From positions 186,001 through 250,000 of the forward strand of contig CAJNDS010002761.1 of the NCBI GenBank assembly GCA_905221605.1: a stretch of DNA of 64,000 nucleotides. Direction: 5' to 3'. Of this stretch, positions 51,599 to 64,000 are shown piece by piece. A program made the position numbers and the translations under genes. The DNA comes from Symbiodinium natans. Taxonomy: Eukaryota > Sar > Dinophyceae > Suessiales > Symbiodiniaceae. Position 1 is the stretch's first letter, and every line of letters begins with the position of its first letter. The notes under the pieces were generated by a model that was given only the letters and a program-made list of their open reading frames with translations, searched no databases and was not told where the DNA came from.

Positions 51599-53774
51599 AT
51601 GGTGAGTCCGGCCATGCTGAAGGGGATGAACACGGAGGCCCCCCTCAGTCCCGCATGCTTGGTCTGGCCGTGTTTGCTGCATGTCCTCATGCTCAGGTCT
51701 ATGGCGAAGGGCACCCTTTCGGCGACCCCGCTTGGTACCAGGCATACAACACGCCCTACTACAATGACAGCCACAAGCAGTTCCGAAAGCTGATGCGCGA
51801 GTACGTGGATGAGCACATCATGAGCAACGTGCATGACTGGGACACTAGCGCTGACCAACCGTTGCAAGCTTTTTTTTGGCGCGGCTTATTCTTGTAAGGC
51901 GGAAAAAGGACCGACACTGCTGCGCTGACCAACCAAGGACGAGAAGGGCGTCATTCCCAAGGAGATGTGCCCCGGCGCGTTGTGAAGCGTTGTGAACATC
52001 TGTGAACATGGCAGTACCCCAAATCCAAGAAGGATGGTGGCCAGGGGCCAGAAGAGCTTGTGTGCACATTGCGCAAGGTACCTTGAAGCTGGCAAGCAGG
52101 GCACGCTGGCCCTGTGCATCGGAAGGCCCTGGCCAGAGAAGTACTATGGAAAGGCAAGGTCACTGTCCAGCTTGGCGTGTGTTTTCTTTGTCTGCATGCG
52201 ATGTGCTCCTTCCCAAGCGCAAGGCGCCCTGGGGCTTCGAGCCGGACTATTTCCATGAGCTGATCATGTACCTCGCACGCATGCAAACTGTTCGACTTTG
52301 TCCAGCCACAGGGGTTGCCATGGAGCACCAAGCACCAACATACACCAGTCCCATCCAAACACCTCGGTAGCAGACTCGCAGACATCATGTTGGGGAGAGC
52401 AGGTACGACGAGATGTCGCGGACGGGCTCTGTGGGCTTCCAGTGGGGCATCGCTGGTGGCACCACCATCGGACTGCCGCCGGTGTACCACCACGGGAGCG
52501 AGGAGCTGAAGAACCGCGTGATGCCGCCGTGCGTGAAGGGCGAGAAGGTGTGCTGCCTGGCCATCACCGAGCCCACAGCCGGCAGTGATGTGGCCAACTT
52601 GAAGTGCAGCGCCAAGCTCGAGGGAGATTTTTACATCTTGAATGGCGAGAAGAAGTGGATCACCAACGGCATCTTTGCGGACTTCTTCACCGTGGCCTGC
52701 CGTACGGGAAAGCCGGGTGTGGGCGGCATCAGCCTGCTTCTTGTAGAGAAGGACATGCCCGGAGTGGAGACTCGCAAGATGAAGTGCTCGGGCGCGTGGT
52801 CATCGGGCACAACTTACATCACCTTCGACGATGCCGCTTGGGGCATTCTTACGATATCTTCTAGGCCTTCTAGTGTGACATAAGTCTTGAGGTCATGAAA
52901 GCACCAAGTCCAGCATCTTTTGTCTGAAACGGCCGCAGAACTTTCGAACCCAGGTCAAGGTGCCGAAGGGCAACCTTCTCGGCAAAGAGGGCAAGGGCTT
53001 CCAGTACATGATGCAGAACTTCAACCACGAGCGCTTCGCGTTCTGTGCCATGAGCACACGCTTCGCCCGCGTCTGCCTCGAAGACTCCTTGACGTTTGCC
53101 GGCAAGCGCAAGACCTTCGGCAAGACCCTCATCCAGCACCCAGTGATTCGCTGGAAGGTGGCGGAAATGGCCCGCATGGTCGAGGCAACCCACAACTGGC
53201 TCGAGTGGATCACCTACCAGCTGAACACCATGCCCAAGATGGAAGCCATGCTCAAGCTTGGAGGGCACACTGCGCTGTGCAAGGTCCAGTGCACCAAGGC
53301 CCCCTGACCCCAACACGCAAGAACATCTTCCGCCGAGTCTGCACTGATCGTCTGTAGGTGCCCTTTTAAGACTTAAGTGGCTCTACGTGGGATCTGTCCA
53401 GGTGATGGAGTACTGCGCCCGAGAGGCTGCCCAGATCTTTGGAGGCCTCTCCTACTCCAGAGGAGGCCAAGGCGAGAAGGTCGAGCGACTGAACCGCGAA
53501 GTGCGCGCGATGGCCATCCCGGGAGGTGGTCGGCTCGGTGCAACCGCATGTTAGAATGTTGGATATGATCGGCTGCTCTGTGAGCAACAGCTGCATAGGT
53601 GAGCTCTCCTTCACTAGGACACTAGGAAGAGTGGCAAGAGTGCATAGAGTGCCGAATCAATGAGGCTCTGAAGAGATCATGCTGGACTTGGGCGTGAAGC
53701 AGTCGACAAAGCTGGCCCAGATGGCGAAGATGTTCGCGGAAGCCGCCCCGCAACAGGCGGCAGCCAAGCTTTGA
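51599..53774 (+). CDS. Acyl-CoA dehydrogenase, copy 4
   Basis: Intact by the same model. Nearly identical to copies 3 and 5. Intron 7 is rearranged (CTTTTAAGACTTAAGTGGCT) relative to other copies, while both flanking exons are unchanged. Confidence 0.87.
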
Positions 53775-54237
53775 GCAGCTGTCGATCTTTGTCGGTCGTT
53801 TCACACTGAGCTTCCGTTGCTTGCGATTCCAACGGCTTAATGGTGTCGATCTTCAACGGGCCAAGCCGGGCCACAACTGTTTGAAGATGTTCGTCGAGGG
53901 AACCTGCCAGGGCTGTGCCAGGAACTTGTTTTGGGGAGTTGAAGTGGAAAGTGAAAAGCTGGCGATGGCGCAGGCGTCAGTAGTCCAGTTCAGCAGCGAT
54001 GCATCGCCCAGGGAGGAGCCTCGACGCGCGTGTTTCATCTTTAGGTCAGATACGAGAGACAGCTTTGTCTTTCGACAACAAAGGCTCCTTGAGCGAATCT
54101 GGCTGGTGAGTGAATTCGTGGTTCGGGCCGTGGCCCTGTGCCATATTATCATCTGGTGCTCCTGCTCAACTGGCTATCCCGGCTCAGCATTTTGCATCAG
54201 AACAGCGCATCCGCTTCGCAAGTCCCAGTTTCCAGCC

Positions 54238-56425
54238 ATGGTGAGTCCGGCCATGCTGAAGGGGATGAACACGGAGGCCCCCCTCAGTCCCGCATGCTTG
54301 GTCTGGCCGTGTTTGCTGCATGTCCTCATGCTCAGGTCTATGGCGAAGGGCACCCTTTCGGCGACCCCGCTTGGTACCAGGCATACAACACGCCCTACTA
54401 CAATGACAGCCACAAGCAGTTCCGAAAGCTGATGCGCGAGTACGTGGATGAGCACATCATGAGCAACGTGCATGACTGGGACACTAGCGCTGACCAACCG
54501 TTGCAAGCTTTTTTTTGGCGCGGCTTATTCTTGTAAGGCGGAAAAAGGACCGACACTGCTGCGCTGACCAACCAAGGACGAGAAGGGCGTCATTCCCAAG
54601 GAGATGTGCCCCGGCGCGTTGTGAAGCGTTGTGAACATCTGTGAACATGGCAGTACCCCAAATCCAAGAAGGATGGTGGCCAGGGGCCAGAAGAGCTTGT
54701 GTGCACATTGCGCAAGGTACCTTGAAGCTGGCAAGCAGGGCACGCTGGCCCTGTGCATCGGAAGGCCCTGGCCAGAGAAGTACTATGGAAAGGCAAGGTC
54801 ACTGTCCAGCTTGGCGTGTGTTTTCTTTGTCTGCATGCGATGTGCTCCTTCCCAAGCGCAAGGCGCCCTGGGGCTTCGAGCCGGACTATTTCCATGAGCT
54901 GATCATGTACCTCGCACGCATGCAAACTGTTCGACTTTGTCCAGCCACAGGGGTTGCCATGGAGCACCAAGCACCAACATACACCAGTCCCATCCAAACA
55001 CCTCGGTAGCAGACTCGCAGACATCATGTTGGGGAGAGCAGGTACGACGAGATGTCGCGGACGGGCTCTGTGGGCTTCCAGTGGGGCATCGCTGGTGGCA
55101 CCACCATCGGACTGCCGCCGGTGTACCACCACGGGAGCGAGGAGCTGAAGAACCGCGTGATGCCGCCGTGCGTGAAGGGCGAGAAGGTGTGCTGCCTGGC
55201 CATCACCGAGCCCACAGCCGGCAGTGATGTGGCCAACTTGAAGTGCAGCGCCAAGCTCGAGGGAGATTTTTACATCTTGAATGGCGAGAAGAAGTGGATC
55301 ACCAACGGCATCTTTGCGGACTTCTTCACCGTGGCCTGCCGTACGGGAAAGCCGGGTGTGGGCGGCATCAGCCTGCTTCTTGTAGAGAAGGACATGCCCG
55401 GAGTGGAGACTCGCAAGATGAAGTGCTCGGGCGCGTGGTCATCGGGCACAACTTACATCACCTTCGACGATGCCGCTTGGGGCATTCTTACGATATCTTC
55501 TAGGCCTTCTAGTGTGACGTAAGTCTTGAGGTCATGAAAAAGCACCAAGTCCAGCATCTTTTGTCTGAAACGGCCGCAGAACTTTCGACCCCAGGTCAAG
55601 GTGCCGAAGGGCAACCTTCTCGGCAAAGAGGGCAAGGGCTTCCAGTACATGATGCAGAACTTCAACCACGAGCGCTTCGCATTCTGTGCCATGAGCACAC
55701 GCTTCGCCCGCGTCTGCCTCGAAGATTCCTTGACGTTTGCCGGCAAGCGCAAGACCTTCGGCAAGACCCTCATCCAGCACCCAGTGATTCGCTGGAAGGT
55801 GGCGGAAATGGCCCGCATGGTCGAGGCAACCCACAACTGGCTCGAGTGGATCACCTACCAGCTGAACACCATGCCCAAGATGGAAGCCATGCTCAAGCTT
55901 GGAGGGCACACCGCGCTGTGCAAGGTCCAGTGCACCAAGGCCCCCTGACCCCAACACACAAGAACATCTTCCGCAGAGTCTGCAGTCATCTGCAAGCAGT
56001 AGGTGCCCTGTTAAGTGACTCTACCTGTGGGATCTGTCCAGGTGATGGAGTACTGCGCCCGAGAGGCTGCCCAGATCTTTGGCGGCCTCTCCTACTCCAG
56101 AGGAGGCCAAGGCGAGAAGGTCGAGCGACTGAACCGCGAAGTGCGCGCGATGGCCATCCCGGGAGGTGGTCGGCTTGGTGCAACAGCATGTTAGAATGTT
56201 GGATATGATCGGCTGATCTGTGAGCAACAGCTGCATAGGTGAGCTCTCCTTCACTAGGACACTAGGAAGAGTGGCAAGAGTGCGGCAAGAGTGCATAGAG
56301 TGCCGAATGAATGAGGCTCTGAAGAGATCATGCTGGACTTGGGCGTGAAGCAGTCGACAAAGCTGGCCCAGATGGCGAAGATGTTCGCGGAAGCCGCCCC
56401 GCAACAGGCGGCGGCCAAGCTTTGA
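54238..56425 (+). CDS. Acyl-CoA dehydrogenase, copy 5 (last of array)
   Basis: Intact by the same model. Intron 8 contains a short extra tandem duplication (GTGGCAAGAGTGC repeated near 56270-56290). Intron 6 has two extra A's (CATGAAAAAGCACC). Sequence identity to the other copies stops directly after the TGA, so this copy has its own 3' flank. Confidence 0.87.
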
Positions 56426-56427
56426 GC

Positions 56428-58865
56428 AACGGACACCAGAAACGTGCGCATAGAGACGTGCTAAGAAAAGCCCAGAAAAGCAACTGTTTAAAGCCATCCG
56501 CAGCAGCAGGGAACCTTGAGGACCGGATGACTGTATGCACAGCACTTGATATGGTCAGCACAAATGGGGCCTGCTGCTGCCACAGTTTCAGACTTCCAAC
56601 ATTGGCGTCCCGCCACGCTGCAAAACGACACTGCTTTTGAATCCAGCTGTCCTAGCGCAAAATCCGCCATATGCTTGCATTCTTCGGCTTCACGCTTGGA
56701 CATACCTTCCTTTGCATGGCTTGCCGTAGGGCTCTAGCAGCACAGCAGCATAGGGCCAAGTCCCTCGGGCTGCAACTTGCCTGCCGAAGGTTAAGTTAGC
56801 TGTTGTCAACCAGCCTTGTGCTTATTTCCTGGCAAGCCTGCGTGCGTGCGTGAATTTCCATACGAGATGGCAGACCGAAGCCTGAACCGTTGCGGAACTT
56901 CAGGTCACGTGGCAATGTTATCTCCGCGCCCATTGTCTCCGAGCCCATATGATCCCGTCCCAAACGACTCCCTCTGTTCAGAGGCACGGCGCGGCCACAC
57001 ATGCTTTGCGACCATGCAAGGGAGTTTAAAGACATCCGAGATCCTTGTGCCAGGACTTTCTCCTCAACCCAGATTCATCGCCAGGGAAGTTGAAGTACGT
57101 TGGAAATGGAAGAGGGGCACCTTGGCAGTCGAAGCATCGAGGGGTACCAATTCTTGTATTTTTGCTTGAGTGCCTTTCAAGATCTTGACAACCACGCCAG
57201 GCTTTTGCAAAAGTGGACGATGTGAAGTTTGTGGGTGAGGGCCGGGGTGACTATGATGTCGTTCAGGAAGCCAGTTGGTGGCGAAGGCGCGGCTGCGAAG
57301 AACCCAAGTGTTCTTCAATCTTCGTTTTGTCGGTATACTAGTGCTGACAGAGGTGCTTGTGCTGGATTACTTGCGCGTGCCTGCTGATCGCACTTCTCAT
57401 TGCGGCGATAATCGTCTCAAGAAGTTACCAACACGCCTTAGCAGATGTGGTGCCCCGTTTCTCGACTGAAATACGCCACAGTTCAAATTTAGGCATGCAC
57501 CGTGATGCTCCGTCTGAGGCATAGCGACTCGTGCGGTGGGTGTTGTGAAATCGCTACAGTTATGCTTTTTAATGATCTCAGGCTACAGCTGTTACACCAG
57601 TGACGGCAGCTTGCCACCTCCCAACGCGCACATGATCCAGACCTGGTCAGTTCCGCATCGCATCTGGTGTTGTGACAATGTGGGAGTCGGCTGTGAACCT
57701 GCCACAAGCTGCGGCCACAGCTTTCTGCTGCCATGCTTTGCTTGTCGCCTGCCGAATCTTTTGCCACCTGGTTTGAATCAATGTGTGCTTACCACATCTG
57801 TGCTTAACGTCGGCTGCGAGGTGTGACAACAACCTTGATGCCGACGACGTGGATCATGGTGCCAGTGCCGGATTTCAATCCGGTTGCTCGTCAGCAGGTA
57901 GGTGCTAAGGGCGGTCCTCTAGCAGCCAGCAGTGTATCTTTGTTTGCAGCTGCAGCCAGCCTAAGGGCTTCCTGGCGCCGTACCGGCCTCAGCTGCCAAC
58001 AGCAAGGAATATGGACCCTAACATACCTGTGTGAAACTTGATATTCTGATATACTACGCATAAAAATGTATATGCGTACATGAGTGTACGAGTTCACGGC
58101 TCACCAAGGCATGGGCCCGGCGGACCTCCTGTTGTGCCTTTTGCCGCGTGGCAGCATCAGGTGTTCTCTTTTGCCCTTCCAGCCATTCGCACGGGACCTC
58201 AAACTGGCCGCCCTGGAAAAAGTGGTTTCGAGCCTCCACGCCTTGCGGCTGGTTTAGGTAAGGTTAGGTAAGGAGTGGGGAGGTGTTGTCTACACACTTA
58301 GGCGATGCAATTCCATTGCCACGTGGGCATCCCCGCCAGCTGGTCGCGCCGCGGCTAAGCAGTTCGCCTCTGCCTGGCAGGGGAAGCAGGGAGTGGATTC
58401 TGTTCCTTCTGGAAATCGCAACCGGAGGGCCAAGCTTCGCAAGAGTCTCAGCCAGAAATGCCACTCCTCAGGCCGGAGCAGCTGGCCTTCTGCTGCGAGC
58501 GAACTCAGATTGGCTGCCCAACTCCAGCGCCCGCAACGGTTCCACCGGAGCCAGACTGCGTTGCTGAGCTGCATTGATGTGCTAGTGTGGCCTGTTTGTT
58601 GGCACCCTTGGCTACTGTGGTCATGGATTTGGCCGGCATTGGGTCTCTTGAGTGGTGTGCTCACTTGTGGCTCTGTGATCTTTACAAACTTTCAGTGTCG
58701 GAAAGTGTGTTGGTGCCAGCCCCAATGAGATGGAATGATATGTTCCATCACAACTCTTTGACTGCGAGTCGGCTCGAGCCATGCATTCACATGCTTTGCA
58801 GATTATGATTGCCCTGGCGTTTTGGAGTTCATCTGTACCTGTATATACACATCTACTTGACTCAA
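56428..58865. other. No recognisable gene
   Basis: Unique sequence after the array. Open frames of 60-125 codons occur on both strands, none with a recognisable motif. Exon-like sequence between 58280 and 58560 could belong to an unseen upstream part of the CS-domain gene, but no join can be supported. Confidence 0.4.
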
Positions 58866-60433
58866 ATGAAGCAGCGCATTGCAAGTTCACTCAGAAACTG
58901 GTTTCCTCGGATGGCACGGATCAGAGCATGCGTTGTCCTGATCCTGGCGGTGCATGCTTCGAGCTCGGTTCCTGAGTTCCAGAGCGAGGATGCCTTCCTG
59001 CAAGGCTTGGAGGATCCAGGCATTGAGAGTGCCATACTCTCAAGCAGCCTGCAGTGGATGCGCACATGCGTTGCCAACAGCTGGTGGAAGGCTGCCAGAG
59101 CCATCGTTTCCCGCACCCACTTGCAGAAGCCTCTAGATGGTGAATCCTCTGGACTAGCTGCCTTAAGTGCCGAGGTCCGTGCGTTGATCAAAGATGTGAA
59201 GCAGCAAGCAGACCAATTTGCTGAGTACGCAGACGCGACATTCCGTGGGCACAGGCAGGGCCTGGACGACGTGCCATGCGCATTGCAATGGGCGCAGAAC
59301 TCGACCACGGTGTTCCTGGCTGTAAAGTACGCGAGCCGGTGGTCGGCTCCTGGAGCCATCGAGATCACAGATGTCAGCGTCAACGTCACTGATGACACCT
59401 TTGTCTTGGCAGGCTTCGGGCACCACTCCAACATTCGGAAGCGCTACTTCGTTGACCTGCCGCTCTTTGCCGACGTGGTGCCAAGTCGCAGCTCTTGGTC
59501 GGCAGCATCGGTCGGCCGTGCCACCGCCACAATCCACAAGGCTCAGGCAGGCAAGTGGAGCCGCCTGACACGGGCAACAGACAAGTCGAAGCACCAGATC
59601 ACGAGCTGGCTAGACATGGAGGAGCGTTGGTCTGAAGAGCTTAAGAACAGGCGCCCGGAAGCAAAATCGACAGAACAACCCAAGGCAATGGGAGGGTTTA
59701 GACATCGGTTTTCTTTTGTCGATAGCTTCGGACTACTGAACAGGTTGCGAGTGGTTCTGTTTTTATACACTGTATGTTTGGTTGCGAACGGTAGTTTTTC
59801 GATGTGCCAGGCGAAGGCAGAGACGACAAGCCCTGCACCGCCGAGCAGAGAGAAGGGCCAGCGAGTCCACACGCCGATGTACAAGAAAGTGCAACGGCAG
59901 CTGCATCGGCAGATCAAGCGCTTGTGGAAATACCTTCGCCGAGGCGCGGGGCTTCTCAACTCCCGTGTCGGTCATCATTGTGGCTGAGCTTTGCCTGCGG
60001 CTTCATTCATCTTTTTGCAGGTCTGCCCTGGCTTCTGTTCTTTCTGGGCGGGTTCCTCATATGGCTGGCCTTCCGCACCCAATTGGCTCCCCATGTTCCA
60101 TGGCGGCACATGGCTGCGGGAATTCCAGCATCTCTCTCAGACCCGTCAACTGTGCTGTTCGGATTTCTCCCATTCTGTCCCTGGAATGTGGGGGCTTCCG
60201 AGATTCGGGGACCCCTAAAATAGACCCCCAAATAGTAGGATTCCCTTGTAATAAGGACCCCAAAAAGGTACCCCGAATTTCGGAAACCCCCATGCGGCCC
60301 CACGTGTCAGCAGGTTGCCGAGATGGAGCAGGTCTCGGAGCCGCAGTTTGATGTTGGCCCCAGCGTCGCGGAGGCAACGAGGGCATTCGGAAAGGTTTCT
60401 CTACCCGCTTGCTGCACGCAACTGTCCGGGTAG
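58866..60433 (+). CDS. CS-domain (p23/HSP20-like) membrane-anchored protein
   Basis: Probable co-chaperone-like protein. Exons: 58866-59684, 59811-59943, 60021-60151, 60314-60394 or to the in-frame stop at 60433; phases agree. N-terminus: signal-like MARIRACVVLILAVHASSS (an alternative start at 58911 gives exactly this). Residues ~138-250 form a CS domain: ALQWAQNSTTVFLAV, IEITDVSVNV, YFVDLPLFADVVPSRSSW, ATIHKAQAGKWSRLTR. This resembles the N-terminal CS domain of the HACD3 type of acyl-CoA dehydratases. A membrane span LPWLLFFLGGFLIWLAF follows (319-335). Introns 1 and 2 begin with GC; intron 1 is 126 bp, so it stays open and mimics a membrane segment. Intron 3 (60152-60313) contains a 104-bp inverted-repeat element. 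The true C-terminus may lie further downstream. Confidence 0.62.
60189..60292. mobile_element. 104-bp TIR element (MITE/introner-like), copy 4, inside an intron
   Basis: Left end TGGGGGCTTCCGAGATTCGG; the reverse complement of the right end is TGGGGGTTTCCGAAATTCGG, so ~25-bp terminal inverted repeats are nearly perfect. Core: CCCCAAATAGTAGGATTCCC, then AATAAGGACCCC. It sits 37 bp into the 162-bp intron of the CS-domain gene and ends 21 bp before the acceptor. Confidence 0.8.
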
Positions 60434-61540
60434 CACTTAAGGCTCCTTCTTTAAAGAATCATGGCATGTTGTTTCCAGCAGAGAACATTGCAGCGCAGTC
60501 ATGGCATTGCAGCAGCCATCCGCAGCCAGTCGGAAGCTGCTGCAGGTGTTGGCGGCGGCTTCATCCGCCGCAGAGACTGACAGCTGACGAAAGACCGGCG
60601 TGGCAAAATGGAGCTGCACCCATAACTGGTCCGTCCTGCTAGGTCATTGCATGCCATGCCCCAGAGAGCCACGAAGGTTGTCTCGGCCGGCAACAATCCT
60701 GTGGCATGGCCTCCCAGCAAGCGAGAATGGCCTCGACCTGAGTTTGCCCTGACGCAAGGCACTGTATCTTGATTCTCTCTCTGCTTTTTCCTGCTTCCAG
60801 TTGGGCAACGTCAGCTTTCGAAGCATGCAGTAGCTTTACTTACAGGCGGTTGACGAGGGCTGTAGGCTAAAACAGAGAGGGTCATGTGGCATCTCAAAGC
60901 ATTCGAGACATCTGCTGGCCAAGGGCCTTGGCAACTAGGGCAACCAGGGCTTTAGGGGAAATATAAATAGAAACACAAATATATGAATATAAACATATAG
61001 GTATATTTCTAACTAATATATATATATATACATATTCGGGCATGAGGGCTTTGTCAGAGTTTGGGCAATGGCTCTGGAAACGCTCTTTCACCATTGCTCC
61101 AGGTGTTGCGTGCAGCATCAGACTGGCTGTGTGCAGGAGCCCTTACCTTGCCCAACTAGAGAAGGTGTGGATCTTCTAGTGGTGCTTCTTCTGAAACATT
61201 TTCTGTATCTGCAGGAGGCACAGACTGTGCTGCCAACTGCGCTGCCTGTGGCTGCTGAGCTGTACGACTGCACCGAAGGCTCGCCCCTTAAAGTGCTACT
61301 GGAAGCGAAGCTGATCGGATGAGCAACTTGCTGCGGAGGGTATGCCAATTGGCCAGAATGGCCGAGTGACAAGCAATCCTGGTGTTGCGTGAAGCCCAGC
61401 CGTTTGTCAGTTCCGTGCAGTTGCTTTACATGCTAGTGGCTACTGCATGATGCCAGCTGTGCAGAAGGTGAACACCACTCCCGTGCTTGCCCATCAGCGG
61501 CCGAACAAGCGTATGACTGCTGCCTGGCTGCTTTAAACTG

Positions 61541-61816
<276 letters not shown>

Positions 61817-62455
61817 GTTGTAGTTGCGATCCCAGCTAGATAGATGCCTGCAATGTTGCTCGAAGCTCGGATGGCAAGGCAGCACGATCGAGAGTTCATG
61901 GGACACTGCACAGACAGAGTGGTGCTTGGCCTGCAATTATGCATCTGCTCCCGCTCCACAGCATTGAACGTGCTTGGCTGAAATGGTGAGATTCGAGCAG
62001 TGTCTGTCGCCAACGATGCGAGGGAGTTGCATCTCTGCTATTGTTCCATCTATGCGAAGTGAATACTTGCGGGTCTGACTATACCTCACATGTGCTCATA
62101 CTGTGGCCTCTTTCATCGTCAGTGTTGGCGTGCGCGTGCATCCCGAAATTTGAAGGACATAGTACATACTGTGATTTCTGCATCGGCTGGTGTCTCGAGG
62201 GTCGCAGGTGTCCAACACCACGGTGCATCAGAAAACCCAGGACCCAAAGCAGGCAACCCTGAACTCAGGAAGCAGGCCAGCGGCAGTTTCACTTCAGGGG
62301 GAACAAACGTTCAAGGTTGCAAGATAACTGCGGCCACGCCCTTCCCCTGAAGCCAGCCACTAGGAAAGAAATAAGTTCGGCTGCAAGCCAGCAGCGGAAC
62401 AAAGAAGCAAACCACCTCGAGCAGACTAGGGGGCGCTGCACAATTGGGCGTCACG

Positions 62456-62457
<2 letters not shown>

Positions 62458-62490
<33 letters not shown>
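62458..62490. repeat. (GT)n microsatellite
   Basis: About 16 GT units. Confidence 0.95.
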
Positions 62491-62491
<1 letters not shown>

Positions 62492-64000
62492 TTGAGGTGG
62501 TGCCATGCTTTGCTGCATGTTGCAAGTCCATCCACAACCGCATGGACTCACACTGGCTGGCCTTGGCTAACCCTTTTAGGGATGATGTGCACGGCTTCCG
62601 GCAGCCTGGGCAGTGTGCCTAGAGCATCGCCACTGGAGCAACACTTAGATAGATCTTTTGAAGCCGTATTTAGTAAGGTCGCCCGCTTGGCCCCAGCATT
62701 CATCAGCATCCACCAGCGACCCCATTCCCGATGGGCACAGGGACTGGACGCCAATTGGCAGTTTTACCCAACCTCGCTACAATGCTACATAGCAGCGCCG
62801 TGGAGACTGAAGAGCCAAGATTCTGTCAAAAGAAAAGGTTGCATACGGGCGGCAAGAAAACACACCGTGTTCATGCTCGACTGTCTAGAAGTGTCCTTGG
62901 CCTCCAAACCGCTAACGACGTGCGAACTGTAGGACGTGCTCCGCCCAAGCTCAGGTGCTGCACTCACCATGGCAAGGGATGCTCTGAGTGAAACGACCCG
63001 GGCAATTGCCCCAAGCTACCGACCGTGCGAAGCACGAAACGAGCACTGTAGTGTCAAGGCTTCATGATGAAAGCCATGAAGTTGACGTGAGAATCATGAG
63101 GCCATTGTGCGATAGCGTTTGTGTTGGTAGCAAAAGTTGCCGTTGCCCGACAGGGCCCGTAGATCCGGCGCAAAGGCCTCAAATTTGAGAGGTGCAACTC
63201 CAGCTTCGAATCCAAAGCAGGTTCGGGCCGCGGTGCATGGGAGCGGCGTGCTAGAAGTAAGCCCAAACAATTTTGGCAGAGCCCTCTTTGCACACGGCAG
63301 CATGTGTTCTTAGGCCCTGGACAGCGGAGGCAGATTAACATTCTTTTTGTAAGAGGCTCCTCCATGCACCTTGTATTTGAGTGCGAAGTGCGAAGTTTTT
63401 TCGCGTAAGTCGCTGTCTTTTTCCACCCCGATAGAGAATTAGCGGATATTAACCGCAAGACCCCTGGCCCTTAAAGCTAAAGGCCCACCTAGGCTTTTGC
63501 ATCGGTCTTTCCCTGTCAAGTTGTATGTGAGGCGTGAAAGGCAGGTCAGGAGCCAGCTTTTGAACCCCAAAGGGCTTCAGAAAGCTGTTGGATGATGCTC
63601 CACCGTAACCAAATGCTTGAAAGCTGCAGTACAGATGTCAGGAGATGTGAAGTGACCCCGGTTGCTGCCAGGCTGAAGGCCAGCAGCATTGCCAGAAGAC
63701 CAGAAATCTGGTAACTGTCAAGCACCAGCGTGTCTGCGAGACAAATCAGTGCAGAGTTGCAGCGCCTTGCGCCTGCAAGCCGAAACGAGACTTCATCCTG
63801 TTGTCATCTGTTGTCTACTTGACAAGCACTGACCACTGCCACGGCACCGCGCCGGCCCCTCTGCCATGTGAAGGCGGGTACATTCGTAAATGATTTTGTG
63901 CGCCTTCATGGTGCCCAGGCCGAGTATAAGCACTTCATGGTGGCGCATACAGCACACATTTGCATCAATGACTTCCTTACGATCTAGCAGAATCTAGCAG

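Noticed and set aside
59700-59810. Apparent second membrane span (VVLFLYTVCLVANG) in the CS-domain gene
   Set aside because: A GC donor at 59685 and acceptor at 59810 remove exactly 126 bp in phase; the span is most simply translated intron.

Overview
The window reads as nuclear DNA of a photosynthetic dinoflagellate, probably Symbiodiniaceae-like. Five signs point that way. Two protein genes are repeated in near-identical tandem arrays. Introns are short and often start with GC instead of GT, with short direct repeats at both splice sites. TTTAGGG/CCCTAAA tracts lie inside the sequence. One arrayed protein has a signal peptide followed by a phenylalanine motif, as in peridinin-plastid targeting. 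Simple repeats and satellites are abundant. Every gene I can support lies on the + strand, as expected for unidirectional dinoflagellate gene clusters. No rRNA, tRNA or CRISPR array was recognised.

Layout. 3.3-4.9 kb: five-exon secreted-type esterase of the PHB-depolymerase/LpqC alpha/beta-hydrolase class. 6.5 kb: one TPR-like exon. 8.2-9.9 kb: GC-rich ~96-bp satellite. 10.4-11.8 and 13.2-15.4 kb: two tandem paralogous sulfotransferase-like genes whose introns sit in different places; two introns of the second hold telomere-like repeats. 16.2-16.6 kb: a second TPR-like fragment. 18.1-19.5 kb: intronless old-yellow-enzyme (FMN oxidoreductase) gene. 22.8-26.6 kb: five tandem copies of a 155-aa putative plastid single-span membrane protein, one frameshifted. 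28.8-32.5 kb: coiled-coil gene split into many small exons. 33.9 kb: small protein with a presequence-like N-terminus. 38.7-56.4 kb: five tandem copies of a nine-exon acyl-CoA dehydrogenase; intron 3 of the first copy has grown from ~96 bp to 5,004 bp by gaining a (TG)n tract and about 28 copies of a 117-bp satellite. 58.9-60.4 kb: membrane-anchored CS-domain (p23-like) protein.

The most interesting signals concern gene architecture. (1) A dispersed family of ~104-bp elements with terminal inverted repeats has copies at 7.2, 27.5, 29.6 and 60.2 kb. At least one, probably two, lie inside introns, so they behave like introner elements. (2) The sulfotransferase-like paralogues suggest intron gain or loss after duplication. 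(3) In both arrays the last copy loses homology to its siblings at the stop codon. (4) The acyl-CoA dehydrogenase start codon is the last three bases of its exon, immediately before a GTGAGT donor.

Gene functions look unrelated (lipid/acyl metabolism, ester hydrolysis, sulfation, flavin reduction, plastid membrane, chaperone-like), so I infer no shared pathway. Splice models were built by eye from frame, phase and family alignment; transcripts were not available.
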